Below are positions 45,156 to 56,943 of a DNA stretch of 64,000 bases, in pieces. Each line of letters starts with the position of its first letter. Positions within the stretch are counted from its first letter, which is position 1. Source of the stretch: Polyporus tsugae (lineage: Eukaryota; Basidiomycota; Agaricomycetes; Polyporales; Polyporaceae); assembly GCA_024305745.1 (NCBI GenBank), contig JAHRBS010000008.1, positions 434,001 to 498,000 on the forward strand. The letters are read 5' to 3'. Position numbers and translations under genes: made by a program. The notes below the pieces were generated by a model. The model saw nothing but the letters and a program-made list of their open reading frames with translations. It made no database searches and had not been told where the DNA came from.

Positions 45156-47120
45156 TCAAGCGTCTCCCCACACCTCGCGCGCCATGTCCCTGACCAGCTC
45201 GAGCTTCTTCATCATGTTCTGCGCGACGGAGAGAAGGGGTAAGTTCATGCGGTGACGCAACACACAACCCAAACCATGTCAGAGAACTTGAAGCGCACCT
45301 CGCGAGTGACCCAAGCGAACCCCCGCGAGTGGGACGCGAAGCCGCATTGCGGGCTAATAGAGAGCCTGCCGCGCGCACGGGCACATTGCACGCCACACCA
45401 CAAGACAATGCATCGAAAGGCGTTAAAACGGGCCAGCCGACATCCTGCGTCATCGCGGTGTGTGGGGGAGAACGGGATGCATGTACGTACTGGGCTAGCG
45501 CTTCCTCCACTGGGCGCGGGTCCTCCCCGTGCGCTATCACGTCTGCGGCTTGCATAATGCGCTCGCGTAGCGAGGTAGGGTCTTCGAGCTATGTAAATGC
45601 ATGACAGGGGAACGTAAGTGATCACCGCCACATGAGAACGGAGAAGGGAAATTTAATAGAATACCTCTTGTGTCTTTGTGGAGACGAGGCCAAGCACAAG
45701 CCGCTTGTTCCGAGGGAAGTATCTTAGTATTTCGAATCCTCCTGCACTCTCAGAGTCGTATTCGAGCTGAGACGGTGTTCGGTGAACGGGGCCATGGTAA
45801 GCGCAAACAAGCAGAGAACGTACGTAAAAGCAGTCGAAGTCCAAGCTAGTGAAAAGCTTCTCGGCAATCCAGTCGTACGCCCCTTGCGTGAAAGGTGTAC
45901 CGTCGGGCTGATCCGCGACCGGATAAGCGTGCGTCCGTGTACTACCAGAGAACCGACACACCTTGATGTTACCGCGACAGACGTGAAGGCCGACAAGGAT
46001 ATCTTCGGGCTTGTCGCGAAGACAGTCGTTGTAGAGCGCGAAATACGTGTCGAGCAGGCGGCGTGGGTCAACGCCGGCTCGCGTCATGCGCTCCCTGAAC
46101 GTCACATCGCAGAAGCAGCTTATTATGGGGTCGTCTATCTGTATTCTCCCTGTCCAGAGCACATCAAGATCAGTAAGTCACACATTGTGAGCCAGCGTAC
46201 GACACCCGCGTCTGTAGAGATCTTGAATCTCCTCTCTATAGACCCTCGCCACGTCTGCGAAATACTCGGCTGACGACCAGTCAGATGGTGGAAGATGTCG
46301 CTGGGCTAGCGAGCGGGAAGGATACGCTCACCGTCATTCGGGTACGCGGAGGGCTCGTAGGTGTACGGTCCGTGACGGAAGTGTAACCATTCTGGCGCGC
46401 ACATCGTCACTTTCAATTTGGAAACGTCCTGACAAAGGTACCGCAGTTAGTGCCGCCGCGCGATTCGATGGCTGAGTTGAGCACCTCGGGGCCAACTATG
46501 CTCTTGACGAAGTCGAAGTCGTCTGCATACAAGGGCACGACCCTCCGTATCCTATCCTACAGTGACATCCGGTTGAATAGTCTTCCAACTGACACGTAAA
46601 CAAGGGTTCTTACCACGGAGATCAGCGTGGAAGGTAGGGTCTTTACAAAACCGAACGTCTGTTGGGGGTGACAACATCAATACCATAACGTGGGTCGGGC
46701 AGGAAACACCCCACCTGGAAGTAATGCTCTGGCGCTACACACACCGTTGCACGCATTAGCGCAAGGGACCTCGTCAGCAAGCGGTACTGTCAGCTCACGC
46801 ATCTGGAGCTCCTTCATGCCGCTCAGCTTCTCGAAGACTCCCTCGTAGAATAGGCTTCTAGAAGCTATCGAGATTAGCTTTCCGTGCGGAGCCCAGGATT
46901 CAACATCAGAGCGAGCTACTCACCTTCGAAACTCTCCGTCAGTCACCACAGGCAAGCCGAGGTCGAGCTGGGTCTTGATGATGTCTGCTATGCACCTGTC
47001 CTCGACCGCACGGAGCTCGGCAGCGGTGCACTTGCCGAGTCCAAAGTCGGCGCGCTTGCGCAGGAGGGCTTCGGGCCTCTTCAGAGACCCGATGTGTTCG
47101 GCGCGAGCAGGTGATAGCAT
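45156..47120 (-). CDS. MetE-like methyltransferase (cobalamin-independent methionine synthase C-domain)
   Basis: Homologous to the C-terminal catalytic half of MetE, standing alone. Well-supported exons are 47120-46924, from 46857, about 46428-46332, 46269-46204, 46149-45962, 45907-45824, 45766-45665, 45588-45491, 45365-45275 and 45218-45156. Two short exons lie between 46650 and 46485. The start region has A-R-A-E-H-I-G-S-L-K-R-P and V-V-T-D-G-E-F-R-R. Zinc ligands of MetE are all seen: His and Cys in G-L-H-V-C-R-G-N, Glu in L-E-Y-D-S-E, Cys in S-P-Q-C-G-F-A-S. I-Q-I-D-D-P is also typical. Length is about 390-400 residues against about 760 for MetE, so the N-terminal folate domain is absent. 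The real methyl donor and acceptor are unknown. Confidence 0.88.
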
Positions 47121-47779
47121 ACGACCCGGAGTTCCTGTGGATATAGAGGGGGGAAAGGTCGGGGAAGGGATCTCAATGTCGAGTTGGAATATACTCACCA
47201 GAGACAATAGCTGCGGCTCACGATCGCAGCGAGACATATCGAGGTAAACCATGCCAGGTTAGGCCCCAGCGCTACACTTAGTGCAGCGCAGGGAGTCACA
47301 GGGTCGGCGAGGGGTCGTGCCCGCGCTGATAAGTCAGCGTTGCGCCCATGTAATCGTGATTGGCGTTGACGACAGGATCCTGGTAAGTGGTCAAACGATG
47401 TCAGCTTTGAGGCATGCTCGAGTACTGGGCTCACCTACAATGATATGATTGTGGACCAAGGCGGACTTGCTGATACAAATGCGTTGAAGACTACCGCATC
47501 GCTCGTGGACACCTGGAATAAACAACCATGCATGCTATGGAACACCGAGCTTGGTTCCGCTCGCGAATGGGTAGCAGCTCTGAAGGGGACATCGGCGACT
47601 TTGCAAGGTGCGGTGCTGAAGAAGAATATCTGTCAACTTGAACCTTACTTCGGACACTGTATGCGGTCAGCGGAGGACCGTTCCACTCGCCTTGGTCCCC
47701 ACCTCCCACCTCCCCCAGCCGCATACCGCATATACCGTACGCGCGTCCAGCCATCGTCTTCATCCCCTGCTGGCGAGTC

Positions 47780-48923
47780 ATGCCGCCCACGAATCGTTGT
47801 CATGCTCTGTGGGCTACCGACAGACAGAAATGCGGGATCGACGCGCCTCCGGGGGACGTCTTCTGTCAAGAGCACCATGACGAGTATCTCTCCTTGAAAT
47901 CCGCATACGAGCAGGCGACGCAGGAGGCCGAGGCTCTCGAGATCCTCTTCGTAGATATCGGCTTCAAGGCGATGCGGGTGGAGGGTAGGGACTCGGACGA
48001 GGTCGGAGCGGATAGGATCATCGTAGCGAAGTACATCGAAAGGCTCCAGAGCGCAATCCGGGGAAGGCAAGAGGTCGACGCGCGATTCTCATTCCCGGGT
48101 AAGCTGTCGCATGTCCGAGTCCGTCGCCCACTGCTCTAAATGGTGTCCGTAGCTGTATTCCTCATTCACAGCCGCGATTATCTACACACACTTGAAGCGA
48201 AGCTCCCTAGAGCTAAAGCCGTGGCTGAGGTTCTCGGAGGGAGTCCCAATGACGGGAAGACCAGGACGGCACTGCTGCAGGCGGTCATAGAGACAGCTGC
48301 GACCCAGTCGATCCCGGAGGCCAGATATCGGTAAGCTCGAGTTGTAATAGCGTTGGCCATGCCAGGAGCTAAAGACAATCTTGATATGCGCGTCCAGTGG
48401 CAGGGATAGCTTCGGAGGACTCGCTATCTGCGAGGCGCGGCTGACGCACACCTATCAACGGTGCAGAGTCCTTGTCTTGCCTTCCAACCGCTTCTGCGCC
48501 GGACACCACGAGGAGTTCAAGGTGTTGAAGAACGAATTGGACCTCTCCGTCAAGCATGCCTCCGAATACCGGGACCAAGTCCGATGGGGGCTCCAATATC
48601 GCGAAGGCAGAGATCCAGGCGTCGAGCTGTGCGACTTCCCAATCAACCACGAGCAACTCCTCGACACGGTAGAGATGTACGACCTTTTCCTGCAGGAAGA
48701 GATGAGCTGGCGCAGGAAGTACGCGGGGTGGTTCTCGTATCTCCCAGGAGATGCGTACGGACGGCAGTACTCTGAGTTGAGGGAAGAGAACGAGCGGCTG
48801 ATATCGGAATGCTTGAAGAGGAGGGGCAAGGTGCTCGCGTTGCGGGACAAGCTGTACTATGGGTGGTTCGCGACGTTCCTCAGCCTCTTCGGTGCAGGTC
48901 CCTCGGAGAACGCTGTAGAATGA
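47780..48923 (+). CDS. CCCH-motif protein with two motif copies
   Basis: Exons 47780-48098, 48153-48330 and 48404-48923 give 338 residues with phases 1 and 2 agreeing. The motif C-x10-C-x10-C-x2-H occurs twice: residues about 7-32 (C-H-A-L-W...K-C-G-I-D...F-C-Q-E-H) and after exon 3 begins (C-E-A-R-L...R-C-R-V-L...F-C-A-G-H). Each is followed by an aromatic residue four positions after the His and by a long charged helix. A heptad-like L-H-T-L-E-A-K-L segment links them and matches the G-H-R-K-R-L-D-A-L-E-K-Q-L helix of copies 1 and 2. The protein looks like two single-motif units fused. A moderately hydrophobic W-F-A-T-F-L-S-L-F-G end may be a short anchor. Function unknown. Confidence 0.78.
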
Positions 48924-50947
48924 GCTCACCAGCTTACAATTTTTCCAGTAGTGTTCGAAAATCCGACAAGCGTGGTCATGTGAGAGAAAGAGGGATATCG
49001 ATGCGGTACAGTATGGAAGTTGAACACATAGTAATCTGGACATGTATAGGGAAGTGAGAGACGGGGAGAGGACGAGGCTGCAGCGAGAGTACTTAGGATC
49101 GGAGCTGGCAGCCTGGAACCAAGAGGACAACACGTCCAACGGGTCAACGGACCTTGGCGTTTAAAACCGGACCGGAATCGTGGGAAACATTTGAAGGACG
49201 TGGCTCTCGCTTTCGAACTGCCTCCATGGCCATGCATATGTCTACCGCGGCTATCATGTTCAATATATCGCCCCAAACCCCCTCGAATCACACACAGAGG
49301 AAGCCACATCAATACCACCACTTCCGCACGCGCTGTCGGCACACCACTTCCTCGACTTTGCTGAACCTCGACTCGCCTGAAAGTACCCTTCAACTTACTC
49401 CCCAGGACGGTCTACTATAGTGTGGTCGTTGCAATCCTCTCCCCACCCTCGCTCCTATCAGGTACTTCGTACATCTCGCGAGCAGCTATGCGTATTGCAC
49501 ACAGGTACGTGCAGTCAGTCTCTCTGTCTTCTTGTAGGGATGGATTGACAATTACTGTCCAGAATTGGCTTGACGCCACGCAAGGTATGCTGCGGCACCG
49601 ATGCTATCCAAATCCAGCCAACGCATTGCATTCAACTGTAGGATTGGCTCAGAGACAAAGTCGCCGCACAGCACTCGCGTGAGTAATGCAAACCTACCGC
49701 GATGTGTCCGGTGAGTGTCCCAGTTCGTTCGTCAAAACCACGTTTCTGCCGTTCGTCCATCTCCTATGGTCATCCTCCGACCGCGTTCTCAACCCGCACA
49801 GTACTACGCTGCGCTGGTGAGAGAATGGATAGACTTTGCGTTACCAAAACTTTGAAGCACCCCGCACGCCCTCTGTCCGTGGCCCGCGGACGTAGCAACC
49901 GTACTTCCTGTGTGTCCGGCACTGATCTGCGGACACATATGAGCATCCGTGTCTGGCAGGGGACGTGGAGCCGGCACTGGCCATCAGTGCGATTGTCGTA
50001 TGGATGCCCAAGGTGATTGGGTTCTCGGTGCGCGTGTTGAGTTGCTACCCTCTGCCATTGACCCGGGGTCGCAGGGACTCTTCGGCTGGATAGGATCAAT
50101 CTTCTCGGGATGTTGGAAGGTGGAAGGGTGCCCGAGGTGGCATTAGGTTCAGGTCCTGGTTGACAGATCCCGCAGTTGCAGATACAGCATACCCTTCCGC
50201 CTGTCGTCGTTTCAGTATGTGGCGCCTGCGCATGTTGATACATCTGCCAGTGTGGTCTGTGTGCGAACAGATGTTATTCCCCTTGCTGGTTGGAAGATCC
50301 TTCCTGCCCCACTTAACGCTTCCTCTCGAGCGGTAGTATCCTCAAATCACATCACTGTGCACTGTTGGGACACATGATCTCCGTGCCTAATAGTCGGGGA
50401 AAACCCATCCGTTTCCTGAGAGAAGCATCCTCGTAACGTTGTGTCTCGTCAGGGAACATCCCCTTCCACGGCGGGGAACCATCCGCTTCATCTGGGAAAC
50501 AGTTTCAATAACATTGCGCCTCATCGACATCAATGAACGTTGACACCACCGTCCAACTTTACCCTTCTCTCACGCTGACGCTAGCTCTCATCGTATTGGC
50601 AGCTTATAAACCGGCGGGCCATTCTACTCCCCCCAATGCCAAACATCCTGGTCCCTTTCACGAGTTGCAATTCACGTCGAACACATGTCTTTTGTGCCCG
50701 TACGTCCTCGGACTCAGCTATGAGTGATTCATCACTAATCTTCTTATAGGAACTGTGCCAACTCCCGGCGACGTTTTCCAATGGCCTGTCCGTCTCCACC
50801 ACAGCTGGTGAGCCACGTTCTCTTTAGCAGTCCAGTGCCCTCCCCCCCCCAACTCACGCAACTGTTTCGGATGACATCCGCTTTGCGCAATGGGTTGGCT
50901 GTTCGCGACCACCCGGCCAAATTTCACCGGCTGCTGTAGAGGGAATC
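48924..50947. other. Intergenic, ~2 kb, no gene supported
   Basis: Open frames up to 157 codons without motifs. A TATAAA at 50605-50610 lies 340 bp before the ATG of the next gene and might be its promoter, in which case an upstream untranslated intron or exon is possible. Confidence 0.4.
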
Positions 50948-51655
50948 ATGGACACTTCCGCCCTCGTTCCAAACCTGGACCTTCTTCCTCCAGCTGTACC
51001 TCCTCTTGCCACGGACAGGGGCCCATTTGTCACGATACACATGTCCGACTACCTCGGTAAGTGAACTTCTGCACGGTCGCTAACCTGCCTCACTGACGGC
51101 CCCACCCCAGACCTCTTGGGTCGCGCTAATGCTTATTTGAATAGCCTCATGCCAAGCCTCATGCCACCTATGTCGGCCACTATCCCTCAGGGCACGGGTC
51201 TCCCTGCACCCACCGTACTCGACAACGAGCGCGCGGCGCCCACGGATCACTTAGTGCCCACAGTCCGGGAGTCACCTGGTAGGAAGGTAGCGGTAAGTGT
51301 TCAGCCTCGTCATGCGTGCCGCACGGTCTGACTGATGGCACGAGTACAGTGCCGCAATTGTCATGAATCGCGCAAGACGTGCGACGAAGGCCGGCCCTGT
51401 GGTCGGTGCGCGAGGCGGGGAGAAGGCGCGAGCTGCGTCTATGTCCCGCGGAGGCGTCCCAAGGCCACCCAAGGCCGCTCCCGGACGACGAAGAACACCA
51501 TAAACGTTGATGCAACTGTGTCGGGTACGCGCAGCCTTTTTCATTCGGTGTCCGGCGCCGATACGCTCATACTGTGTCTCAAACTACCGCCTATAGTGAT
51601 GCCGGGCATGAACGTGTCTGGGTTCGAGCCCTCATCGCCGAATGGTGTGCGATGA
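50948..51655 (+). CDS. Zn2Cys6 regulator, family member 1
   Basis: Exons 50948-51056, 51111-51292, 51350-51524 and 51597-51655 give 174 residues; all phases agree. Exon 1 ends with G-P-F-V-T-I-H-M-S-D-Y-L-G. Exon 3 begins exactly at the zinc cluster: C-R-N-C-x6-C-x5-C-G-R-C-x8-C (C-R-N-C-H-E-S-R-K-T-C-D-E-G-R-P-C). This is the Gal4-type binuclear cluster, closest in style to the Ert1/Rds2 group, which has C-D-x-x-R-P-C-x-R-C. The basic P-R-R-R-P-K-A-T region follows. No C-terminal fungal transcription-factor (MHR) domain and no obvious coiled coil are present, so DNA binding as a monomer or with a partner is possible. First of four paralogues in 10 kb. Confidence 0.85.
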
Positions 51656-53872
51656 GTGCATGCTCCCCAGTCAAGGATCCTGCGTCCATACGCCTGCCTT
51701 CTTATCGGCGTCTGCCAAGTGCCGGCTTTCAGCCTTCATCTTTGTTGTCCTGCTGTCCTTGTTTGCTTGTTCTCCGATCGTCAGGGGGGCTGTGTGGTAT
51801 TGGTGTCGTCCGCACAATGCCTTGAGCACATATAATTCAGTCAAACTGGAGACTACTACGAGCGAAGGCAGGCAGCTGCAAGTCAAGCACAAAATCTACA
51901 TATCGGAGTGACGTCATGTGAAGGGGAAGCTGATACGGTCATGGCTCCAGAGTCACAATCGTCGCCCAAGATCTGTAGCTCTCTGTTTGCTCCGGTTTCA
52001 GTTCTCCGCGTCTTCACACGATTGTCAGGGTTCGGCGTCGGCGGCATATCCACAATGGTAAGGGAACGCCGAGTCCGAGGATACACTGGTAGTATGGCAA
52101 CAATCCCGAAGCGTGTCACCAGCGTGAACGTAGTACTCGTGGCACTTGCCCCTTGTCACCGACCACGAAGTACGTCCTCTCTCCATCGGTTACACCGTTA
52201 GGGCATTACAGCAGATTCACAAATCATTGACGCGAGTCCAAAAATTTTCGACGCGTTTGAATCTTCCTTGAAGTTCCGACCAATCTTCCGAACCAATCTT
52301 CCAACCATTGGGCGCCCGCCGCCCCGCCTGAACCGGCGTGGCATGTTTGGCTACCTGCCCGAAATGGTGGGCCTGGGGTTCCAATGACGTCACCGAACCT
52401 CGATTTGGATGGCGCCCTTACCATTTCTGGCAGATGGCCAAATATGCCACGCCGGTTCGGGCTCAACCGGCGGGCGTCTAGGGCTTGGAAGATTTTCGGA
52501 AGGTTGCTCGGAAGATTCAAACGCGTCGAAAAATTTCGACTCACGTCAATGATTTGTGAATCTGCTGTAACCAATTCAATTCCACTGTCGATGGTTGGGT
52601 GGCGGGGCCAGAACTCCTCTGTGCAAGACGCACCGTCGAAAGTATGCTGAGTCATACGTGCAGTATAAGGCGATATCATCCCAAGTCATGAAACTCGCAA
52701 ACAGACTCCCAAGGAGCTCCTATGCGTGGATTCTGCCGGCGACGTGAACTAGAAGGTCCTAAGGGACGGTTCGTCACTACGGTGGAGAAACAGATACGGG
52801 CCCGGCGGGAACATACGTTGCGCTTCCTCAGGGACGGTGCCTATTGGGATCTTCTACCTGGCCCCCGCCGTTCCGATTCCTAGTATGCTGTGGGCTCACC
52901 GTTATTTTGAGCAGACAATGAGCTCGGCCACGCGGACTGGGTCAATCGCTTGGAGCGCCAGCGCCGGGCGGGGAAGTACTTCCTCGCCGACCTTCTTTCG
53001 CACAAGGTTGGCAGATCCGTGATCCAGCCCTTCCACTAAACGCTATTTTTCGCCGCGCTCTCCGAGTACCGTGCGCCCGCTGGCACGTCCCTACTAGTCG
53101 AGATGCTGTTCTCCGCGATTCTTGTGTTCACGTTCACGTTGCTTGCATTTGTCCCGCCCCCCTCAGCTTTGGACGGCCTCGCCTCAGGTGGCTCTCTGAC
53201 GCGTCATTGCTTCTCTTTGTCTCCCTGCTCGACATTGTGCCTCCTTTTGTACTTGCCATGGTTATTGTTCGCCTGCTATCGACCGTCTTGCCGCGCCGTC
53301 GTGTGTCGCACATGCACATCGCAATCTGAATCTAAGTTCAATCTGTTTCCCAACGCTTTCGTGGCGTGGGAAGCCCACTCGTCCGGCGGAACTAATTGCA
53401 ACTCAGCGGCGACAGGCTGCTCCCAACTTGAACTTACGCCCTATCTCCGGCGCGTCGTTCCTCTCGACATGGACTTACCCGGTACCGCGCATATGCCAAC
53501 GAAGCTCACTTGAGCGCTGCATTCTCATGCATGCTGAACGTGTTCGAAACCCACGGGCTCACTAGCCTAGGGAACGCGTGGCTGAGGGTAATTCCAAAGG
53601 GTGCCACGGTAAGAGACGATGCATAAAACGACTTCTCCGGTAGGTATTCGTATGACAGATCAGGCGTAGAACAGAGCGATATTCAGAACGTAGCTGGGAT
53701 ACAGTCAGACACAGTACAATGATACAACGGAGCGCGCGCAGCATTCATAAAATCAGTACAAGCAACAACTAGTAGCAGTAAAGCGAAGGTCTAGGCCGAA
53801 GACATCAGCAAGCGGGACATAGGTAAGATACAACTCAATACTTTTCAAGCCTCGAAGAAATCGTCGGCCCGC
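51656..53872. other. Intergenic between Zn2Cys6 members 1 and 2; contains a MITE
   Basis: Apart from the foldback element at 52209-52567, no gene is supported. Around 53041-53110 there is similarity to 56408-56475 (a T-T-T-T-T-C-G-C-C-G-C stretch then G-C-T-G-G-C-A-C-G-T-C), suggesting a small duplicated block, also without a clear ORF. Confidence 0.4.
52209..52567. mobile_element. Foldback MITE, ~360 bp, TA target duplication
   Basis: The left end starts CAGCAGATTCACAAATCATT and the right end is its reverse complement. Complementarity continues inward, with mismatches, for about 160 bp per arm (the G-A-C-G-C-G-T-T-T-G-A-A-T-C-T-T-C-C block at about 52248 is mirrored at about 52512), leaving a very short spacer near 52385. 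It is flanked by TA at 52207-52208 and 52568-52569, as for Tc1/mariner-type insertions. There is no coding capacity, so it must be mobilised in trans. The long arms would let the transcript form a hairpin. Confidence 0.85.
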
Positions 53873-54808
53873 TTAGAAGCCATTGTTCGCATAGGGTTCA
53901 AACATATTTCCCTGGAACATGTCAGGAATCGGAGGGATCAGTGCAGACGGTGACGGGTTCGGAAACTGCATGACTCCTGTCAGCTGCGGAAGGTAGGTCG
54001 CCGAAGACATCCCAGCTTGCTGGCTGTCTGATTCTGGAGGGGACCGTGAGTGGTAGAAGGTATGTAGCCTGATGGAGAGTACTTGCCATTCACAGCGACC
54101 TTCCTGGTGCGCCGCCCGCCCTTTGAAGGAGGATACACACACAACGCGTCGATCCCGCGTTTCGTGCAGCGGCCGCATGGGCGGCCTTGATCACATGTTT
54201 TGTGAGCGTCGCTGCAAGGGTTGCACTGCGCGCGTGCAGCGCAGTGCATCGAATGAATGCATGAACTAGGCGTACTGGAAGCAGGATAACATACCGCGAC
54301 CTTTGATCGCTTCCCGGTAGGCAGCTCCGGCCCGTCTCCCCCTTCCGTCCCCGCAGAGACCAAGGCATGAGCTGATACTTGAGCTTCTTGAGGGACGTCA
54401 AACGTAGACACGACTCCGGCGCGAGACATGCCAGTTCCGTATACGGGTACAATACCGGGACCGCTGGATGGCACCGGTACCTGAGAGGATTGGGATAGGA
54501 CTGCAAGCTGACGCAGAAGGCCTACAGTAGTGCGTACGATGGATTCAGTGAACGATACACTAGAAAATCGGGCATAACTCACCGAAGTAGTCGGAGATGT
54601 GCATGGTCACGAACGGACCGGTGGGAGGGGCCTGGCATGGAATGGAGCTGGGGCTGGGGATGCGCTCTACAGCGTTCACGGTAGACATCAAAGGGGAAGC
54701 ACCGTAGTCAAGTTCGCCATGAGGTGCCTCTTGGGTTCCTTGAAATTCGGACGGAACGATGGGGAGGTAATGGGGACAACTTGGGTGAAACAAAAACTCG
54801 TGGTTCAT
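53873..54808 (-). CDS. Zn2Cys6 regulator, family member 2
   Basis: Exons 54808-54583, 54521-54295, 54225-54087 and 54033-53873 give 250 residues with agreeing phases. Exon 1 (M-N-H-E-F) ends in G-P-F-V-T-M-H-I-S-D-Y-F-G; exon 2 begins L-L-R-Q-L. Exon 3 (139 nt) is the cluster C-N-P-C-x6-C-D-Q-G-R-P-C-G-R-C-x8-C-V-Y-P-P, followed by the basic R-R-T-R-K. Its donor is GC (G|GCAAGT), a GC-AG intron; no GT gives a sensible frame. Exon 4 has P-P-I-P-D-M-F-Q-G-N-M-F, shared with member 3. It probably binds DNA in the nucleus; targets unknown. Members 2 and 3 are the closest pair in the cluster. Confidence 0.88.
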
Positions 54809-54880
54809 GGTCTGCCAGCTGAGATTGGTGTAGTGAAATTGGTGGTGCTGGGGAGTGTAGGTTGACTTCTACAGATCATC

Positions 54881-54887
54881 CTTTATA
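54881..54887 (-). promoter_or_regulatory. TATA box, Zn2Cys6 member 2
   Basis: TATAAAG on the minus strand, about 73 bp before the ATG at 54808; matched in position by the TATAAAT of member 3. Confidence 0.5.
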
Positions 54888-56943
54888 GAAATTAGTTGTC
54901 AGGGGGGAAGTATCCTCCTCGAGCCTATACGATGCGTCAACGCTGGGTTCACACGGTGCAGTGAAGCATCGCTGGCTTTGAATTGTGCCCTTCTGCAGCT
55001 CTGCTTCTGAGATCTATCTAGAAGCCGAAGGTACTCTCGGCTATTTCCCCTGGCTCCGTGCTGTAACGCTCGGGATGCAGGGAAGCCCATCTCCCTCGTT
55101 TTGACGACAGCTGGCCGACTTAAGTTGGCCATACGAGACATCCGAGTCTCCGTGTTTCCCAGCGTTCGGCTATCGATGCGAGTGGATAAGGTCGAACTGA
55201 ATGCCTTCGGAGGGTACTCACAGATCGTAACCTGCCTCGTGTTTCGTCACCTTTCAAAGAGACGGCCGCTCGTAAATGTTCGAACGGTAGCTAGGTCGCG
55301 AAAGCTCATAGGCTCCTGCCCTCGACCGTTTAACTCCCTGTTCCGCGTCGGAGGCCGAAACCACTGCAGTACTCAGTTCGGATCCTGTTGCGGTTTCTCC
55401 CCCAGGCCGCTGGGCCCACTCTATCAGCGAAGTCCAGGCGCGGACCCTGTTACCGTGTCCAGGTCCTCAGGGTAGATGGTATACTTAGACTAACACAGGC
55501 ACACTGTTCCATGCCACGATGAAGGGTACATCATGATATCGATGGTGTGCGTGATTGGTCCGAAGTAAGTATCACTGTCCGCGGTGGCTGGGGCACACTC
55601 ACGTCTCATGGCCACCGCAAACAAAGGAGTGATATGGAATATGGGTTGCGGCTCGAGTCGGAGGCAGCTGGTCACGTTTTGTACGTACTTCAAGAGGGGT
55701 TAAGTACTTGCTGTTCGGTTCAATCATTACCGTGGGAAGGTATGATGTGTTGTCAAGATCAAATCGGCCCTTCTCTCCGAGTCTCCTCTCGGTATCCTCG
55801 GTCTGCTTGGCCGGCGTGCGAGGACAGGATCCAACTGTTTCAGCTCCGATTTGAACCCTGACACTTGCGGCTGGCCATCCCGTAGTCCAACATTCCGTTC
55901 TTGTCCCACAGGACGACCGTGTCTACCGATCGGCCTTCTCCCGAGGTAAGTACTAGTCTTGAGATATATTTTTCACTATGGCGGACAACGTTAGGCATGG
56001 AAACTGGTTCACGAGTGGTCTCTACACAATGTACCCTGACAGTGTTCCACGATCCACAGCGGCTCGTATGTCCATTACAGCACGTCATCGGTTGGTGAGA
56101 ATCCTGTTGTCCGTGCTCAGCGTCGGCGACATTTCTGATCGCCTCCGAGAACGCTCGGACGCAGCACGGCGATTATCTCGAGAAGCGTACTCAAGCGCAC
56201 ATACCGAAGCTCGTGGCACTTGCTCCTCGCCAGTGTCGCCACCTACATCAAGTACATTACCAGGCTTGCGCTGGAGTCACGGTTCGGGCATCCATCAAGT
56301 TGATTTCTTCGTTGATGGTCGGGAGAAGTTGCCGGAAACGCTGCTCTCTGACTCCGGGCCTCATCATGGCCAAGGCTGATAGATCGGCGCTCCTGGCATT
56401 CCACGAACCGCTTTTTTCGCCGCTCTATCTGAGTACCCTGCACCAGCTGGCACGTCTACTTGCTCGATGTTGTGCTTCCCTGTGTATCGGTTATAAGGAT
56501 CGTACACCTGCTATCGACCTCGCTACGCCCTCGCGCATATCTGATGCCATCGCAATGTCATCTGAGTTTAATCTGTCCTCGGGCCCAAGTGGCGTGGAAT
56601 GAATGTCGCCGTATAACGGGAACCGACTTCGCGGCGACACCCTCGACGCGAGTTTACCCGCGAGCTTCACGACCTCGGGTGCGTGTTTCCATCGACGTCT
56701 CGTGTTCCATCCAGCACAACCGTCCCTGAATCTTCCTGGGCCGACGCTCGCGTACTGACACTCACTGCCAGCACGATGACGGTTTTACAACGGAGCGCGA
56801 ATACGGTTAACGGCATGAATAGCAGTACGTGGTACGATGACATACAGAATCAAGAAGAATCCTTTAGCTAAGCGGCAGGCTGGCAGGACATGGTGAGGCA
56901 AAAGATCAGACTACGCTCGAAATATGACAGAAACTAGGGCGTC
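54888..56943. other. Intergenic between Zn2Cys6 members 2 and 3
   Basis: About 2 kb with open frames up to 133 codons (55978-56379) that lack motifs. Around 56400-56480 it resembles 53041-53110. No gene model can be supported. Confidence 0.4.

Noticed and set aside
48369..49139. 256-codon minus-strand frame
   Set aside because: Antisense to exon 3 of the double-CCCH gene, which has the motif and correct splice phases.
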